Of a stretch of DNA of 64,000 bases, positions 24,804 through 36,230 are shown one piece after another (within the stretch, counting starts at the first letter, position 1; every line of letters begins with the position of its first letter). Both the position numbers and the translations under genes were made by a program. The notes under the pieces are model-generated. The model did not search any database and was not told the origin of the DNA. It was given only the letters and a program-made list of their open reading frames with translations. Source of the DNA: Odobenus rosmarus divergens (taxonomy: Eukaryota > Chordata > Mammalia > Carnivora > Odobenidae). The stretch spans positions 568,295 to 632,294 of the forward strand of contig NW_004451521.1 in the NCBI RefSeq assembly GCF_000321225.1. The letters run 5' to 3'.

Positions 24804-24910
24804 TTACCCTTCTTGACAAGACTGGCAGCACCTCTGTTTGTAGAGATCTAGCGAACACAAACTGAGATGCTTTACAAACATACAGTAGTGAGCCGTGTCT
24901 GAGCAGTGTC
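24804..24910 (-). CDS. ADAMTSL3: ADAMTSL3 terminal exon: PLAC domain and stop
   Basis: Final coding exon. The acceptor is tttttggcag (AG at 24912-24911); the stop is TAA at 24806-24804. Thirty-five codons give the PLAC (protease and lacunin) domain with six cysteines: HCSDTAHYC, then SLCSLDLYKQRCCQSC and the terminal QEG. This C-terminus is characteristic of ADAMTSL3. The PLAC domain closes many ADAMTS and ADAMTSL proteins and is probably disulfide-bonded in the extracellular matrix. The reading frame is open from here back through all seven exons. Confidence 0.97.
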
Positions 24911-25094
24911 CTGCCAAAAAGAAAAAAAAAGACATCCATCGAACACACAGCTCATTAGAGACAGAGTTAAAAAAAATTAAAAAATAAAAAAAACCTTTGA
25001 GTTTATGACAAGCCTACACTGCAATCCCAGAGTGAGCTGCAGAAACTGGGCTTGGATTTGTGGCCCAGGGAATACAGTCGGGGGCACTGTGACA

Positions 25095-25168
25095 GTGCCG
25101 GGCGGGGACGGGCGGGGACGGGCGGGGGATGGGCGGGGCCGGGCGGGGGGCCGGGCGGGGACGGCTGG
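25095..25168 (+). repeat. G-rich minisatellite (ggcggggac)n
   Basis: Near-tandem units of about 10 bases (gggcggggac) with many GGGG runs; strong G-quadruplex pattern on the + strand. Lies in the last ADAMTSL3 intron, C-rich on the gene's sense strand. Confidence 0.9.
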
Positions 25169-25625
25169 CAGCTATACTTGTGGGCAGCCCAGCATCACGG
25201 AGAGAGCTCTTCAATCACTACGTCTTACACCTGAAACTGTTGCAATGTTGTGCGTCAGCCGGACTCAAATAAAAAAACATTGACAAGCAACCCCACTAGG
25301 CTTGGGTTAGAGGCACGGCCCTGCACCTGAGCCAGAAGCACACGGGGCTCACTTCTCAGCCAGGCCAAGTGGCCTCACCCTGCTCTCTGGGGCCCACACT
25401 CCTCCTCGCAGTGCTGAGAACAGCGGCGGCGAGGACCCCTTGGAAGACTGATAAAAGCGATGGACCTGCTCCCTAGCAAAATATATTTATGATGAAGTTT
25501 TGTAAAAATAAGATAACAATTATAATATACATACACATATAAAATATATGTGTATATGAACACATATATTATAATATATATAATATCATAATAATAATAT
25601 AAACACCTATGTCAAATTTTTATCA

Positions 25626-25756
25626 AGGAGGGCACGTGTGGTGATGAGCCCGGGGTGTTTTACTCAACTCGTGGATCGCTGAACACTACATCAAAAAACT
25701 AATGATGGACTATATGCTGGCTAATTGGACATAATAATAAATTTAAAAAAATAGTA
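25626..25756 (+). mobile_element. Short L1 3' end
   Basis: Matches the carnivore L1 terminus pattern: ggagggcacgtgtggtgatg, cactacatcaaaaaactaat, then an A-rich tail. A smaller, similar 3' end (cttacacctgaaactgttgc) ends with an A-run at about 25275. Confidence 0.7.
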
Positions 25757-26039
25757 ACGGGAAAAAAAGAAAAGAATCCCTATCGTAGCAGACGAGACCT
25801 CCCTCTGGGCAGAAGGGGACTCCGTCATGGTCAGTGCCGCCGACACCCAGCTGATTCTACTGTTCTTCTCGAAAGAATGCCGAGGCCCACCCACAGCAAA
25901 GCTGCTCATCTCCTAACGTCCCAGGATGTCACCTGCGTCCCGAATGGCCGGTCAGCCGCGACACCAACAAGGTGAGCGCCCCTGGGGTCTGGCTGGGGCA
26001 GGGCTGCCACCAGTGACGGTACCTGCGAGGGGTACGTAC

Positions 26040-26254
26040 TATCACAGGAAGGCCCAAGGCAGTGCCGCCAGGAAGCTGGTTTCTTTTTCTGCACACAGTG
26101 TCTCTCCACCACGGGTCTGCAGCTCCTCGTGCGGACACAGTCGACCTTCCGAGACTGGAAGCCCCGGCCGCAGGCTGCCGTGCAGGGCCTCCAGGGGCCT
26201 GTGCGCCAACACGTGTCACAAGCCCCCGACGAGCAGTTCCTCCTCAAGGCGGGT
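26040..26254 (-). CDS. ADAMTSL3: ADAMTSL3 exon: last TSP1 repeat
   Basis: Exon of 215 bases with acceptor cctctttcag (AG at 26256-26255) and donor GTACGT from 26039. It encodes the end of the preceding TSP1 module (PALRRNCSSGAC) and a full terminal one: CWRTGPWRPCTAACGRG, then VDCVRTRSC, ERHCVQKKKP, SWRHCLGPSCD. Cysteine spacing is regular. The last module has CTAACG in place of CSx[ST]CG, so it lacks the usual O-fucose acceptor. The final base A and the next exon's GA form an Arg codon. Match to human ADAMTSL3 is strong from memory (VQKKKP, SWRHCLGPSCD); ADAMTSL1 differs. Confidence 0.97.
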
Positions 26255-28578
26255 CTGAAAGAGGAAAAAAAGGAAAAAAACAAGGGAAAAAACAAACAGT
26301 GGAAAACGGGAGAAGCAGGGTGTCACTTCTTGCTGGGATGAGCCTTCCAGCAAACTCTGTTTTCAAGACTCTAAAGTCTTCCAGATTAGGACCCTATTCG
26401 TCGGGTGTCTGATATGCACGGTGCGTTGGTTGGTGGCGCAGTCGTGACAAGGACAGGCAAGCAAACGACATGTTTCCACTCACTTTCCACATCAAGTCAA
26501 GACATGCACCCCAAAGGATGCACTGTCCTGATAAGCTGGAGCAGGTCAGTTTAGGCAAGGAAGAGAGGAACAGCTCACAATCAGCCGCTTCAGATTTGCT
26601 AACAAACATTCAGTTGTGTTTATTGAAGCACCTGGGGTGGATTCGGGTAGGAGAGTAAATGTGCGTGCGAGCGAGCTCACCTGCTAAGGGACGGCACTCT
26701 AACAGAGTTAGGCCACACCATGACTCACAGTCAGAGTCAATAAAGACTGTTTGGGGACAGGGATCTATCTCTGGTTCCTCACCCTTTCAAACAGAACAGA
26801 GTTCTGACTTTGTGCCCTCTGACTCTGGAAGATATCTAGCCTGGCAGAGAGAGCCAGCTTGGTGGGCCCACTTTGGGGTAAACGCCCTTGTTCCCCGTGG
26901 CAGGGGCCCTGGGAGATATCCCCGTACTACCCGGGACTGTCTCCCACCCCACAGGCGGCTGAGAGCCCTAGCTTCACCAAGCTGCTTCAATAACTGTCTT
27001 TCTTCCAGGAATTTGGAAGTTGCTGGAACAAGACCTGTAAACATGAAGGCTGGAGCAGTGCTGGCCATATTCTGCCACATGGGCCAGAGAACTAGAAAAA
27101 AAAAATTCAGGAAAATAACAAAGAAGGAAGCAAAACAGAGAGAACTGCAGAGACCAGAGGGAAAACCCGCCCGTGACTTCTCATTTCTTGGTCACAGTCC
27201 TTCCTGCGGTCTGATGGCATTCTCCCTTTGGATTCTTGGGGCATTTTTGTATTCCTGTAAGAGGCTCCTTACCAGCACACATGATCTATAAGGAGTGTAG
27301 GAACACCACTGGAAATACAGTAAGCTGGAGAAAACAGTGATAGCCTGACCTGCTCCAGGGAGAAGTTATTACAAACAGTTGGAAGCAGTACTCTGAGTAG
27401 CCAGTAGGGGGAGACTCCATCAGAAGGTTTATTTGAACAACAGGGTCACACCAAACCATAGGATTTTACAAAGAAGAGGAGGGTAGCTTATTAATTACAG
27501 GGCTTTTGTTTTCCCCAGTGGGTATGAATCCTAGCGGCCAAAAGTGTAGTTGCTTTGGACAACCGAGCATAGACCCAGTACTCCTCAGCCATCCCCCCCA
27601 TGCAGAGATGAGCTTTCTACTGAAGAAAAAAAAAAAAAAAAAAAGGAATATTCACAGAATACACAAAAAATGTATTTTAAAAGGATACCAAATTGTTGTG
27701 CACAAGTGTTGGGTGGTCCCGTCTTAATAAGAAATCGCCCACCTTTTATGCATGTCATTCCGAATCAACTTTGTTTCCAGCCCAAAGGACCCTAACTAAC
27801 ACGGCTACCTTCTGCTCTGATGGAAGGCAGGGCCAGTTGGGAAGTCAGAAGGAGCCCCAGAGCTTATGAAAGAGGAGAGGACACAGGGAGCTAGAGACCA
27901 ACGCTGCAGCTGCGCATCCAGAGGCTGGTCATTGAGGACCTAGTGAAAGACACGTCGGTTGGTCCAGCACAGAGCATCCCACGTCCTCCTGGCCAGGGAC
28001 AGGACACCGCAGCTAGGGGGCACAGTCTGGACGCTGGCCCTATGCACACATGTGCGTGCGTGGCTCACACGCTCTCCCATCTAAAACATGAGAGCGGATA
28101 TGGTGCCAAGAAGCGCAAAGTCCCCGTTTCTACTAGTCTTCGCCGATGTCTCATCGCTGTTCAGTCGAGCTCCTCTCCTACCTCAGAGCACCCCTTTCCC
28201 CGTCAGCCAGATGCAACCACGGACTCCAGCGGACAGATTCCGAGCCTGACCGTCATCCCAAGGGCCCGGCAGCTTTAAAGAGATGCAGATGGCCAGGCTC
28301 CACTCCCAGAGATTCCCGTTCATGCAGTCCCAGGCAAGGCCCGAGAATCCTTATTGTAAAGAAACGTCCCAGAAAATTCTGAGGAATCACCGCTTTGGAA
28401 GCAAACTCCCTGCGTCTGGAAGCGCTGCCTCGGGGCCCCGAGTTGTATGTGCGCTGTGCTCCTCGGCTAATTCACACCCCCTCCGTCACTCTTCCACGCC
28501 CCCCAGGCCCCTCCCAGGGAATCTTTCTTCTTCTATTTCTTTTAAACATTTCGATGTTTTCAGTTCATCTCCTTTTCT
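26255..28578 (-). other. ADAMTSL3 intron, no exon seen
   Basis: A long + strand open frame (26659-27291) has no domain and no codon-like character; the area around it looks like an old LTR- or transposon-like repeat ending at ccctaactaacacgg (27790). An A-run lies at 27625-27644. Confidence 0.5.
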
Positions 28579-28768
28579 TTTTTTTAAAGATTTTATTTAT
28601 TTATTTGAGCGAGAGCTTGAACACAAGCGGGGGGGAGGGGCAGAGGCAGAGGGAGAAGCAGGCTCCCCGCTGAGCAGGGAGCCCAATGCGGGGCTCGATC
28701 CCAGGACCCTGGGATCATGACCTGAGCCGAAGGCAGAGGCTTAACAAGCTGAGCCACCCAGACGCCCC
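28579..28768 (-). mobile_element. can-SINE
   Basis: Reverse orientation with 'aaagattttatttatttatt' tail, ggatcatgacctgagccgaa and gccacccagacgcccc. Intron between ADAMTSL3 exons 30719 and 26254. Confidence 0.94.
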
Positions 28769-28993
28769 CACATCTCTTTCTCTAAAGCCCCATTTGGCCA
28801 TCTACTGAGCCTCCTGATAGATCCTTCCATGCTTCTCTCCTCTCCACTACATTTCTGCTTCTTGTTCTCACTGCCAGTGGTTAGAAAGCACGTGGCACGT
28901 CCAGTGTGGGTCCTGAAGGAAGCACACCGTGGCTGGAACGCCAAGAGTGAGGGGGTATGAGGTTTGGGATGCGGCTGTGAAGGGAGGGAAGAG

Positions 28994-29206
28994 GGGCCCC
29001 TGGGTGGCTCAGTCGGTTGAGCGTCTGACTCTTGATTTGGGCTCAGGTCATGATGTCAGGGCCGTGAGACTGAGCCCTGTGCTGGGCTCCACGCTGAGTG
29101 GGGAATCTGCTTAATATTCTCTCTCACCCGCTGTCTCTGCCCCTCCCCTCTGCTTGCGAGCACGTGCATGTGCTCCCTGTCTTTCTCACTCTCTCTAAAA
29201 AAAAAA
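28994..29206 (+). mobile_element. can-SINE
   Basis: Forward: cccctgggtggctcagtcgg head, tRNA-like body, pyrimidine-rich region and A-tail ending at about 29206. Confidence 0.94.
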
Positions 29207-29470
29207 GTAATCAGACAAGTACAAATTACAATAGGACATAATTTTTCACACAGCAGATGGGCAGAATTTTTAAAGACCGAAAACCCATATAATGTTCGTG
29301 AAAAGGTTAAATGTCCATCAGCAATGGAATGAGGTAATAATGTTAAATACAACAATGAAAAAGAGCAAAGTGAATCTTAGGTACGAAGATGGGGAAAAAG
29401 TCTATAATGTATTGATAAGGACAAAAAGCAAGTTTTGGAAAAGTACATCAGGTATGTTAAAAAAGAAGGC
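29207..29470 (+). mobile_element. Possible L1 fragment
   Basis: A-rich sequence with ORF2-like 'taaatgtccatcagcaatgg' and 'aatacaacaatgaaaaagag', directly after a can-SINE tail. Weak. Confidence 0.4.
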
Positions 29471-29814
29471 TCAGTCCACATACGCATTTGCGTCGGAAGT
29501 CTATCTTTGAGAATGCAAAGTGAAACATCTGGGGTGATCCGTATCAGTCTGTGTGTGGTCTCTATCTTCTCAGCAAAAGACAAAACTAGGTTGTCTGTTG
29601 AGAAGGAGGGCAGCAGTTCCATTTTCCACTTGAGGAAAATAGTTCTGGCTTGAGTTGTGTTGTGGGGAATAGGAAACACAGAAGATTCTACATTGCCAAA
29701 CCCTACTGAAGGCTCAAAATGGAAACTGAGCCAACTGTCAAGGTCATCTCATTTTCTCTGGCAACACTCGGGGTGGGGAAGAGGGAAAGGGAGCCATATT
29801 TCGAACATCTTCTA

Positions 29815-29990
29815 TGACCCAGGTTGCTTAGGTGCTTTCACACTAAGCCAACTACTCGAAAGCTCCCAACCACAATTTTATGTGGACGGTAATACCCCGT
29901 TTTGCAGATCAGGGGGCTGGCTAGCCTGGGTCACACAGGAAGAGTGTGGGAGAATTCCACATTCCCTCATTAGTGTGCTTTCTGGCTCTC
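29815..29990 (+). mobile_element. MIR element
   Basis: taggtgctttcacactaagc, gcagatcagggggctggcta and gtcacacaggaagagtg. Confidence 0.65.
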
Positions 29991-30187
29991 TCCCCACGTT
30001 CCGCTGGCTGGGGCGCGCTCCTCTGGGATGGTGGAGTCGCCAGGCAGAAGGAGCCCGGGTCTCAGGGTGACCTCATGGAACAATGCTCCTCTACCCCACA
30101 CCAAGCACCAGCACTGACTCGTACACAAGAGAAAAGCAAACTCTTTTTGAGTTTAAGCCCCTTTGCAAGGTAAAAGCTTGTTTCTAG

Positions 30188-30360
30188 GGGTGCCTGGGGG
30201 ACTCAGTTGTCGAGCGTCTGCCTTCAGCTCTGGTCATGATCCCAGGGTCCTGGGATCGAGCCCCGCATCAGGCTCCCTGCTCCGCAGCGAGTTTGCTTCT
30301 CCCTCTCCTTCTATGCTCTCTCTCTCTCTCAAGTAAATAAATAAAATCTTAAAAAAAAAA
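30188..30360 (+). mobile_element. can-SINE
   Basis: Forward copy with diverged head (gtgcctgggggactcag), (TC)n and aaataaataaaatctt tail. 'gtttctag' flanks both sides. Confidence 0.92.
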
Positions 30361-30718
30361 CACACACAGTTTCTAGACAGAGGAATACAGCAATCCACTG
30401 AAAACATTAGGAAGATTTAATCTGAAAACTTAAATATCATTAGGCTTGACCAGCTTTGTATATAGAGGGAAAAATATCTGTCCTCAGTGCTACTCTTTGG
30501 GGTGTCCCTCTCTAAATATGTTAAATGTCCAAATAATTTGTAATTATAATAGTGCATATTAATTAATATTTCAGTACAATGTATACTGTCGAGGATGGTA
30601 CTATAAGAAATCATTGGATAGGAACTGTCAGTTGTGAAAGGCAGGGGACAGGAGAAGTCATTCCGTTTTCAGGCAGCCCCCGACTGAGGCAAGAGAGGGT
30701 TCTGGACCGAGTCAGTAC

Positions 30719-30819
30719 CTCCTTCTGTCATCGCAGCGGGGGTCAGAGCTGTTGTGATGTTGGCAAACTGCATGCTGCAGCTGCATCCTCCCAGTGCGAC
30801 CCAGGCAACGAGCCGGACA
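30719..30819 (-). CDS. ADAMTSL3: ADAMTSL3 exon: middle of a TSP1 repeat
   Basis: Short exon of 101 bases found by phase and homology. The acceptor is gttccag (AG at 30821-30820) and the donor is GTACTG from 30718. It starts on a codon boundary and ends with two bases of an Arg codon, exactly the overhang needed by the exon at 26254. It encodes CPARCLGRTGRMQLQHAV followed by CQHHNSSDPRCDD and Arg residues. That is a TSP1 core with an NSS sequon. Without it the exons at 35290 and 26254 would be out of frame, which strongly supports it. Confidence 0.93.
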
Positions 30820-31008
30820 CTGGAACAGAAGCACAAAGCGGCATAAACAACCTGTGAGCTTGCGGGTGCTGCGGTACCAAGGTCATGCACTGTGGGGGGC
30901 TGCCGGTGGTCCCCAGGGGAAGTCAGGGAGGATGGGAGTGCGGCTCTGACGACAGACAGCCCTCCCTCAGAGCCAGGAAGATACCTGAGCATCTTCCTCC
31001 TCCTCCTC

Positions 31009-31024
31009 CCCCCCCCCCCCCCCC
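31009..31024 (+). repeat. Poly(C) run next to (TCC)n
   Basis: Sixteen C following tcctcctcctcc, upstream in gene orientation of the ADAMTSL3 exon at 30819. Confidence 0.9.
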
Positions 31025-31214
31025 GAAACTTAGACCATCTCTGGGGAGAAGGGAAAAGAACGGCGCCAGTCTGTAACTGACGGGGCTTCGGTCCAGAAAC
31101 GACATTGCTTAAAACCATAAGCAACTGCCAACTTTGGGTTTTCCTGCTCTGAGCAAAAGTGGAGGCCTGGGAGTTAAGGTGAGTTCAATTATAGAAAAGA
31201 ATTTTTTTCTGACA

Positions 31215-32440
31215 TGGGGTTCTTATATTTTCATGTAGTCATAATACATACTAATTTTTCCTTATACTCTGTTTAATGCTTGAAAAGGCCTTTCCCATCA
31301 CACTGGTTCTATCTTCATTCACCTTCCTGGTCACGTCCTTTGTAGCACAGAAGCTTTTTTTAATTTTTACATTGCCCAATGTATCTGTTGTTGTTGTAGC
31401 TTGTGTTTTTGGTGTCATATCTAAAAAACCATTTCCTAACCTGAGGCATGACGATTTATGTCTACATTTCTTCCAAGAGCTTTATAGTTTTAGCTCTTAA
31501 ATTTAGGTCTTTGATCCACTTTGAGTTAATTTTTTGCATATGGCCTAAGCTAGGGTCCAACTCCATTTTTCTGTGTGTGTGGATATCCAGTTGTCCGGCA
31601 CCATTTGTCAAAGAGATTATTCTTTCTCCAATGAGTGGTCTTCTCACCCTTGTATGAAACCAACTGACACAGATCTAGAAATTTCTCTCTGGACCTTAAA
31701 TTCTATTCCAGCGACCTATATGTCTACCCCCTTTCAGCACCACGCTGTCTTAGTTACTGCAGCTCTGTAGTAAGTTTGGAAACCAACAAGTTGGAGTCCT
31801 CCAACCTTGTTCTTTTTTCAAGACTGATTTGGTTATTCTGGGTCCTTTATATTTCCATATGAACTTTAGGACCAGCTTGTCAGTTTCTGCAGAGAATCCA
31901 GCTAGGATTTTTACGGGGATTGTGTTGAATCTATAGATCAATTAGGAAAGCGTGATCAGCTTAACGTTAAGTGTTCTGATCCATAAATATGGGATGTCTT
32001 TCCATTCATTTAGACCTTCTCTAATTTCCTTAAAAAACCTATTGTAGTTTAACACTGTTTTTTTAAACCATTCTTCTGTTACGGTTAATTACCATTGAAC
32101 TTTAAACCCACTTAACACGGGTCTGTCCTCTCATTTCACCGCATGACTCAGGGCTACCCCTGCACTAACACTGTATTTTTTTACTTACCTCAGATAACAC
32201 CAGCTAAAGAAGGTCTGTCTAAAAGTTGTCTCTCCTAAAAATTTCCCGTGTTCATCTGTTCTCCCATATGAATCTCAGAATTACCTTAAGTTCCAAAAAA
32301 AGAATTCTACTGCAGTCTTTGTTGGAATTCTGTTACGTGTTTCAGTTCATTTAGGGAAGCAGACATCTTTACAGCACGGAGAGTACCTTTATTTGTCCTA
32401 CTTTTTCCTTTACGTGTTTCAACAATGTGTTCTATTTCTG
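31215..32440 (-). mobile_element. L1 antisense, ORF2 internal region
   Basis: Reverse-oriented ORF2 (minus-strand peptides [19 protein letters not shown] and MIYRFNTIPVKILAGFSAETDKLVLKF in separate frames), followed by weaker L1-like sequence to about 32440. Located in the ADAMTSL3 intron between the exons at 30819 and 35290, in the same orientation as the gene. Confidence 0.8.
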
Positions 32441-32454
32441 TTTTACGGGTTCTG

Positions 32455-32970
32455 TTTTGGTTAATTTTATGTGTCAGCTTGGCTAGGCCATGGTGTGCCC
32501 AGATATTTGGCCAAGCAGTATTCCAAGTGCTTCTGGGAGGATGTTTCTGGAAGAGATTAACATTTAAATCAGTACTCGAGGGAAAGCAGATTGTTCCCTC
32601 TAATGTGGGTGGGCCTCACCCAATCAGTTGATGGGCTGAATAGGCCCCCCAAAAGGAAGACGGAAGTCCTCCCCAAGTAAAAGGGAATTCCTCCTGACTG
32701 ACTGTCTTTGAACTGGGATATTGGCTTTTTCCTGCTTTTGGGCTTGAACTGAAACACTGGCTCTTCCTGGGTCTGTAGCCTGTTGGCTTCTGAGCTGGAA
32801 TGACACACTCAGCCGTCCTGGATCTTCCAGTTTCCTGACTCACCCTGCAGCTCTTGGGACTTGTCAACCTCCATCACTGCATTAACTCATTAACTCATGC
32901 ACACACACACACACACACACACCCCACACCCTATTTGGTTCTGTTTCCCTGGAGGACCCTGGCTAATGCA
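32455..32970 (+). mobile_element. ERVL-type LTR (probably MLT2-like)
   Basis: Begins ggttaattttatgtgtcagc and ends ggaccctggctaatgcaga. Contains the repeated 'aactgg..tcggct..cctgg' blocks of this class and a (CA)n at 32900-32922. The family name is given with reserve; no coding region. Confidence 0.65.
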
Positions 32971-33228
32971 GATATATAGATTTTGGTCCTGAGAAAGGGG
33001 TGCTACTATAACAAATATCTAAAACTGTGGCTCTGGAACGGGGTGATGGGTAGAGGTTGGAAGAGTTTTGAGGTACATGCCAGGAAAAGCTAGACTACCT
33101 TGAAGGGCGCGTTGTTAGAAATGCGAACATTTAAGAGGACTCTGATGAGGTTTCAGGTGGAAGTAAGGAACACGCTTACTGGGAACTGAAGGAAAGGCGA
33201 TCGTCATTCTCAAATGGCAAAAACTTGG

Positions 33229-33425
33229 GGCACTTGGGTGGCTCAGTCGGTTGAGCTTCCAACTCTTGGTTTCAGCTCAGATCATGATCTCCGGGTCATG
33301 AGATCGAGCCCCAAGTTGGGCTCTGTGCTCACTGGGGAGTCTGTTTGAGATTCCCTCTCCCTCTGCTCTCCTTGCCCCACTCACGCTTTCTCTCTCTAAT
33401 AAATAAATAAATCTTAAAAAAAATA
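33229..33425 (+). mobile_element. can-SINE with 17-bp perfect target duplication
   Basis: Forward SINE. The 17-base direct repeat aaatggcaaaaacttgg lies at 33212-33228 and 33426-33442. Confidence 0.96.
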
Positions 33426-34483
33426 AAATGGCAAAAACTTGGCCGAACTGTGTTCTAGTGTTTTGTGGGTGATAGAACTTGCAAGTGATGAAACTGCGTA
33501 TTTCACTGGGGACATTTCTGAGCCGAGTGTTCAGGGTACCACCTAGCTTCCCCTTAGTGCTTCCAGCAGAATGTGAGTGGACAGATAAACTGAAGGAATC
33601 ATTAAACAAAAAGGAATCCTAACTGGAGGATTCGGAAAATTCTCAGTCCATCCATATTTCAAAGAATGAGAAAGTATGTTCTGGAAGGAACACGAACGGC
33701 ATGGCTGGACAATCACTCCATAAGGAGATTCCCCATGGAGTTAATCAGCCATCCCAGCAGAAGCCAGGAACAGAGACAGGATTGTACCAGGAGAGACAAT
33801 GAAGGGACCCAGTTAAGGAAGGCTTTAGAAACTGTGGATTCTACAGGATGGGATAAAGCCATTCAGCTGCAAACATGCTTTATCCTTCAGGAAGGGGGAA
33901 GAACGACCCCAGATTCAGAGCTCACCAGGGATGCCACTCCCAGGACAGGCCCTGGGGGAGGGGGAGGATGTTTCCTTGATTTCTGTGGGCCCCGCTGCCC
34001 CTGCCTGGTGCTTCAGGGGCAGGACCACTCCAAAGAGCCACGTGGGAAAGCCTGCTGTCTAGGGCCATGGGGGCAAGCCGCTGCCCTGGTGGGTCTGGAG
34101 GGCAGAGTGTCAAGCCAAAGACGATTATTCTCCAAGTGTTAGGATCTAATGGAATTAGTCCTGCTAGATTTTGGACTTGACTGGGACCCACCGCCCGTTT
34201 CCTCTTCTGATTTCTCTGGTTTGGAAAGGGAACGTCTGTCCTCTGCTTGTCACATCACTGTATTTTGGAAGTATGTAACTTGTCTGCCTTCACAGGTTCA
34301 CAGGGAGAGGAATTCTGCATCAGGACGGCTCACTTCTTACCCATTCCTAATTTAGATGACATGTGGTGAGACTTTGGATTTGAATTGAGGACAGAATGGG
34401 CCAAGACTAAGGATATTGGGATGGGATGAATGTACTTTGTATACAAGAAGGACATGAATTTAGGGGAGGGGGGCAGAGGGCGG

Positions 34484-34903
34484 AATGTTATGGACCGAAC
34501 TGTGTCCCCTCAAAATTTGTATGTGGTAGCCCTAACCCCCAGTGTGACTGTATTTGGGGACAGGTTCTATAAGGAGGTATTAACAGTGAAATGAAGTCAT
34601 AAGGGTGGGGCCTTAAGCTGCTAGGAATAGTGTCCTTACAAGAAGAGGAAGAGACACCAGAAGTCTCTCTCTCTCTCTCTCTCTCAATCTCTCTCTCTGC
34701 ACAGAGAAGAGCCCATGTGAGGACCCAGTGAGAAGGCAGCTGTCTTTAAGAGGGAAAGTGAGGTCTTACAAAACCAACCCTGACAGAGCCTTGACCTTGG
34801 ACTTCCAGCCTCCAGAATTGTGAGAAAATAAACTTGCTCTCCGCGGCACCCAGTCTGTGGTATTTTGTTATGGGGCAGCCCTAGTTGACTAATTAGGTTC
34901 CTA
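34484..34903 (+). mobile_element. MLT1-type LTR (ERVL-MaLR)
   Basis: Starts tgttatggaccgaactgtgt and ends ctagttgactaatta. Internal blocks agtgtccttacaagaagagg and cttccagcctccagaattg are diagnostic. Contains a (TC)n run at 34663-34697. In an ADAMTSL3 intron. Confidence 0.85.
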
Positions 34904-35289
34904 GACATTTCTTTAAACTGTTTTTTCCCAAATATTTTTTATTTATAATGTTGTTCAAGGTGGCCTTTGGGATACGGGCTACGAGACTTTTGTGCCCATA
35001 ATTACTAATGGTCTTCTGCTCCTTTTCTCAAAGTCTGGTCTTACTCCTTCTGCCCCAGACCAGCCAATCTTGGAACTTCCATCACTGAGCTACTCTATTC
35101 AAAGAATCCAACTCTGGTTCACCTTTATATTGGAAGACAGAGACACCGTGATTTCCAAATCTAATCCTTGAGGTCAGACACATCCATTCGCTTCAGAGAT
35201 CAATCAGATGTTTCCCCCAAAATTAAAAAAAAAAAAAAAAAACACGTATGATTACATTACTGTCAAAGCACTAGATTTGTCCACTGTAC

Positions 35290-35494
35290 CTGGCCCCCTG
35301 GCTCAACGACCCACTGGCCACAAGGATGACTGGAACACGGCCTTCTTCCCGGAGGCCTCTCTCTGGGAGCACACGCTCTTGGAGACATCACCTGCATGGT
35401 GCCGTTGGCTTTGGCGCGTTTGCAGGTCACTTGCCGACTGTGGAACCCTTCACCGCAAGACACAGAGCACTCAGACCACGCGCTCGTGAACCAC
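35290..35494 (-). CDS. ADAMTSL3: ADAMTSL3 exon: thrombospondin type 1 repeat
   Basis: TSP1 exon with acceptor ttcccag (AG at 35496-35495) and donor GTACAG from 35289. The first base completes an Arg codon and the exon ends on a codon boundary (Gln). The 68 following codons start WFTSAWSECSVSCGEGFHSR, giving the conserved W-x(4-5)-W layer and the CSVSCG O-fucose motif. The remaining cysteines fall in VTCKR, RACAP, RPCSS and HPC. The tail GQWVVEPGGQ begins the next TSP1 module, so modules are split between exons. Also present is the NGT sequon. Confidence 0.95.
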
Positions 35495-35860
35495 CTGGGA
35501 ATAAAAACTACAGCAGCTTAGTGAGGACTGGAATGTCGGCCCCTGCAGGGAGTGTCTTGAACATCGATCCTAACATTGTGTCCGTCTGGGGGCCGTCACA
35601 TGTCTCGAGGGGAATGAACTGCAGCGCCAAAACTCCAGGCTCTCTTCTCAGATTTCCTTTTTGTTCAGGGGAGTGACAGAATTATCAGGGAGAGACAAGG
35701 AACACAGGGGTGGGGTCGGGCCATCTGCAAGGATATGAGAGCTGGCACTCGCGGGGCCCCAGAGAGCACAGCTAGGGGAAAATTAGGTGGAAATTTCAAA
35801 AAGGTGGATTGCAGCTCACTGAAACCAAAGGGAAGAAAATATTTTTAAAGCACCTATGTG

Positions 35861-36051
35861 GGCGCCTGGGTGGCTCAGTTGGTTAAGCGACTGCCTTCGG
35901 CTCAGGTCATGATCCTGGAGTCCCGGGATCGAGTCCCACATTGGGCTCCCTGCTCAGCGGGGAGTCTGCTTCTCCCTCTGACCCTGCCCCTTCTTGGGCT
36001 CTATCTCACTCTCTCTCTCTCTCAAATAAATAAATCTTTAAAAAAAATAAT
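35861..36051 (+). mobile_element. can-SINE with 14-bp perfect target duplication
   Basis: Forward SINE of near-consensus sequence. Direct repeat aaagcacctatgtg at 35847-35860 and 36052-36065. It lies about 370 bases upstream (in gene orientation) of the ADAMTSL3 exon at 35494. Confidence 0.96.
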
Positions 36052-36059
36052 AAAGCACC

Positions 36060-36230
36060 TATGTGCTATTTGCTCTGGGAGATATTTACATGTTATTCCC
36101 ATTCTTTGTAGGGAAGAAACCAATGTCCAAAGGGGTAAATATGTCGGTTACGGTCACATAACCACAAGCCAACAGAGCTGGGGTGGATACTGGGTTTATC
36201 TGACCCTAAGTTCCCACTTTCAAGACAGAG
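36060..36230 (+). mobile_element. MIR element
   Basis: tattcccattctttgtaggg, ggtcacataaccacaagcca and gatactgggtttatctgac. Directly follows the SINE target repeat. Confidence 0.65.

Noticed and set aside
26659..27291. 210-codon + strand open frame in an ADAMTSL3 intron
   Set aside because: No recognisable domain, mixed composition with Lys-run from an A-tract, and lies antisense in a repeat-like region. Probably chance.
28994..29206. tRNA gene at SINE heads
   Set aside because: The tRNA-like part is the can-SINE promoter; no intact cloverleaf or acceptor stem was seen.
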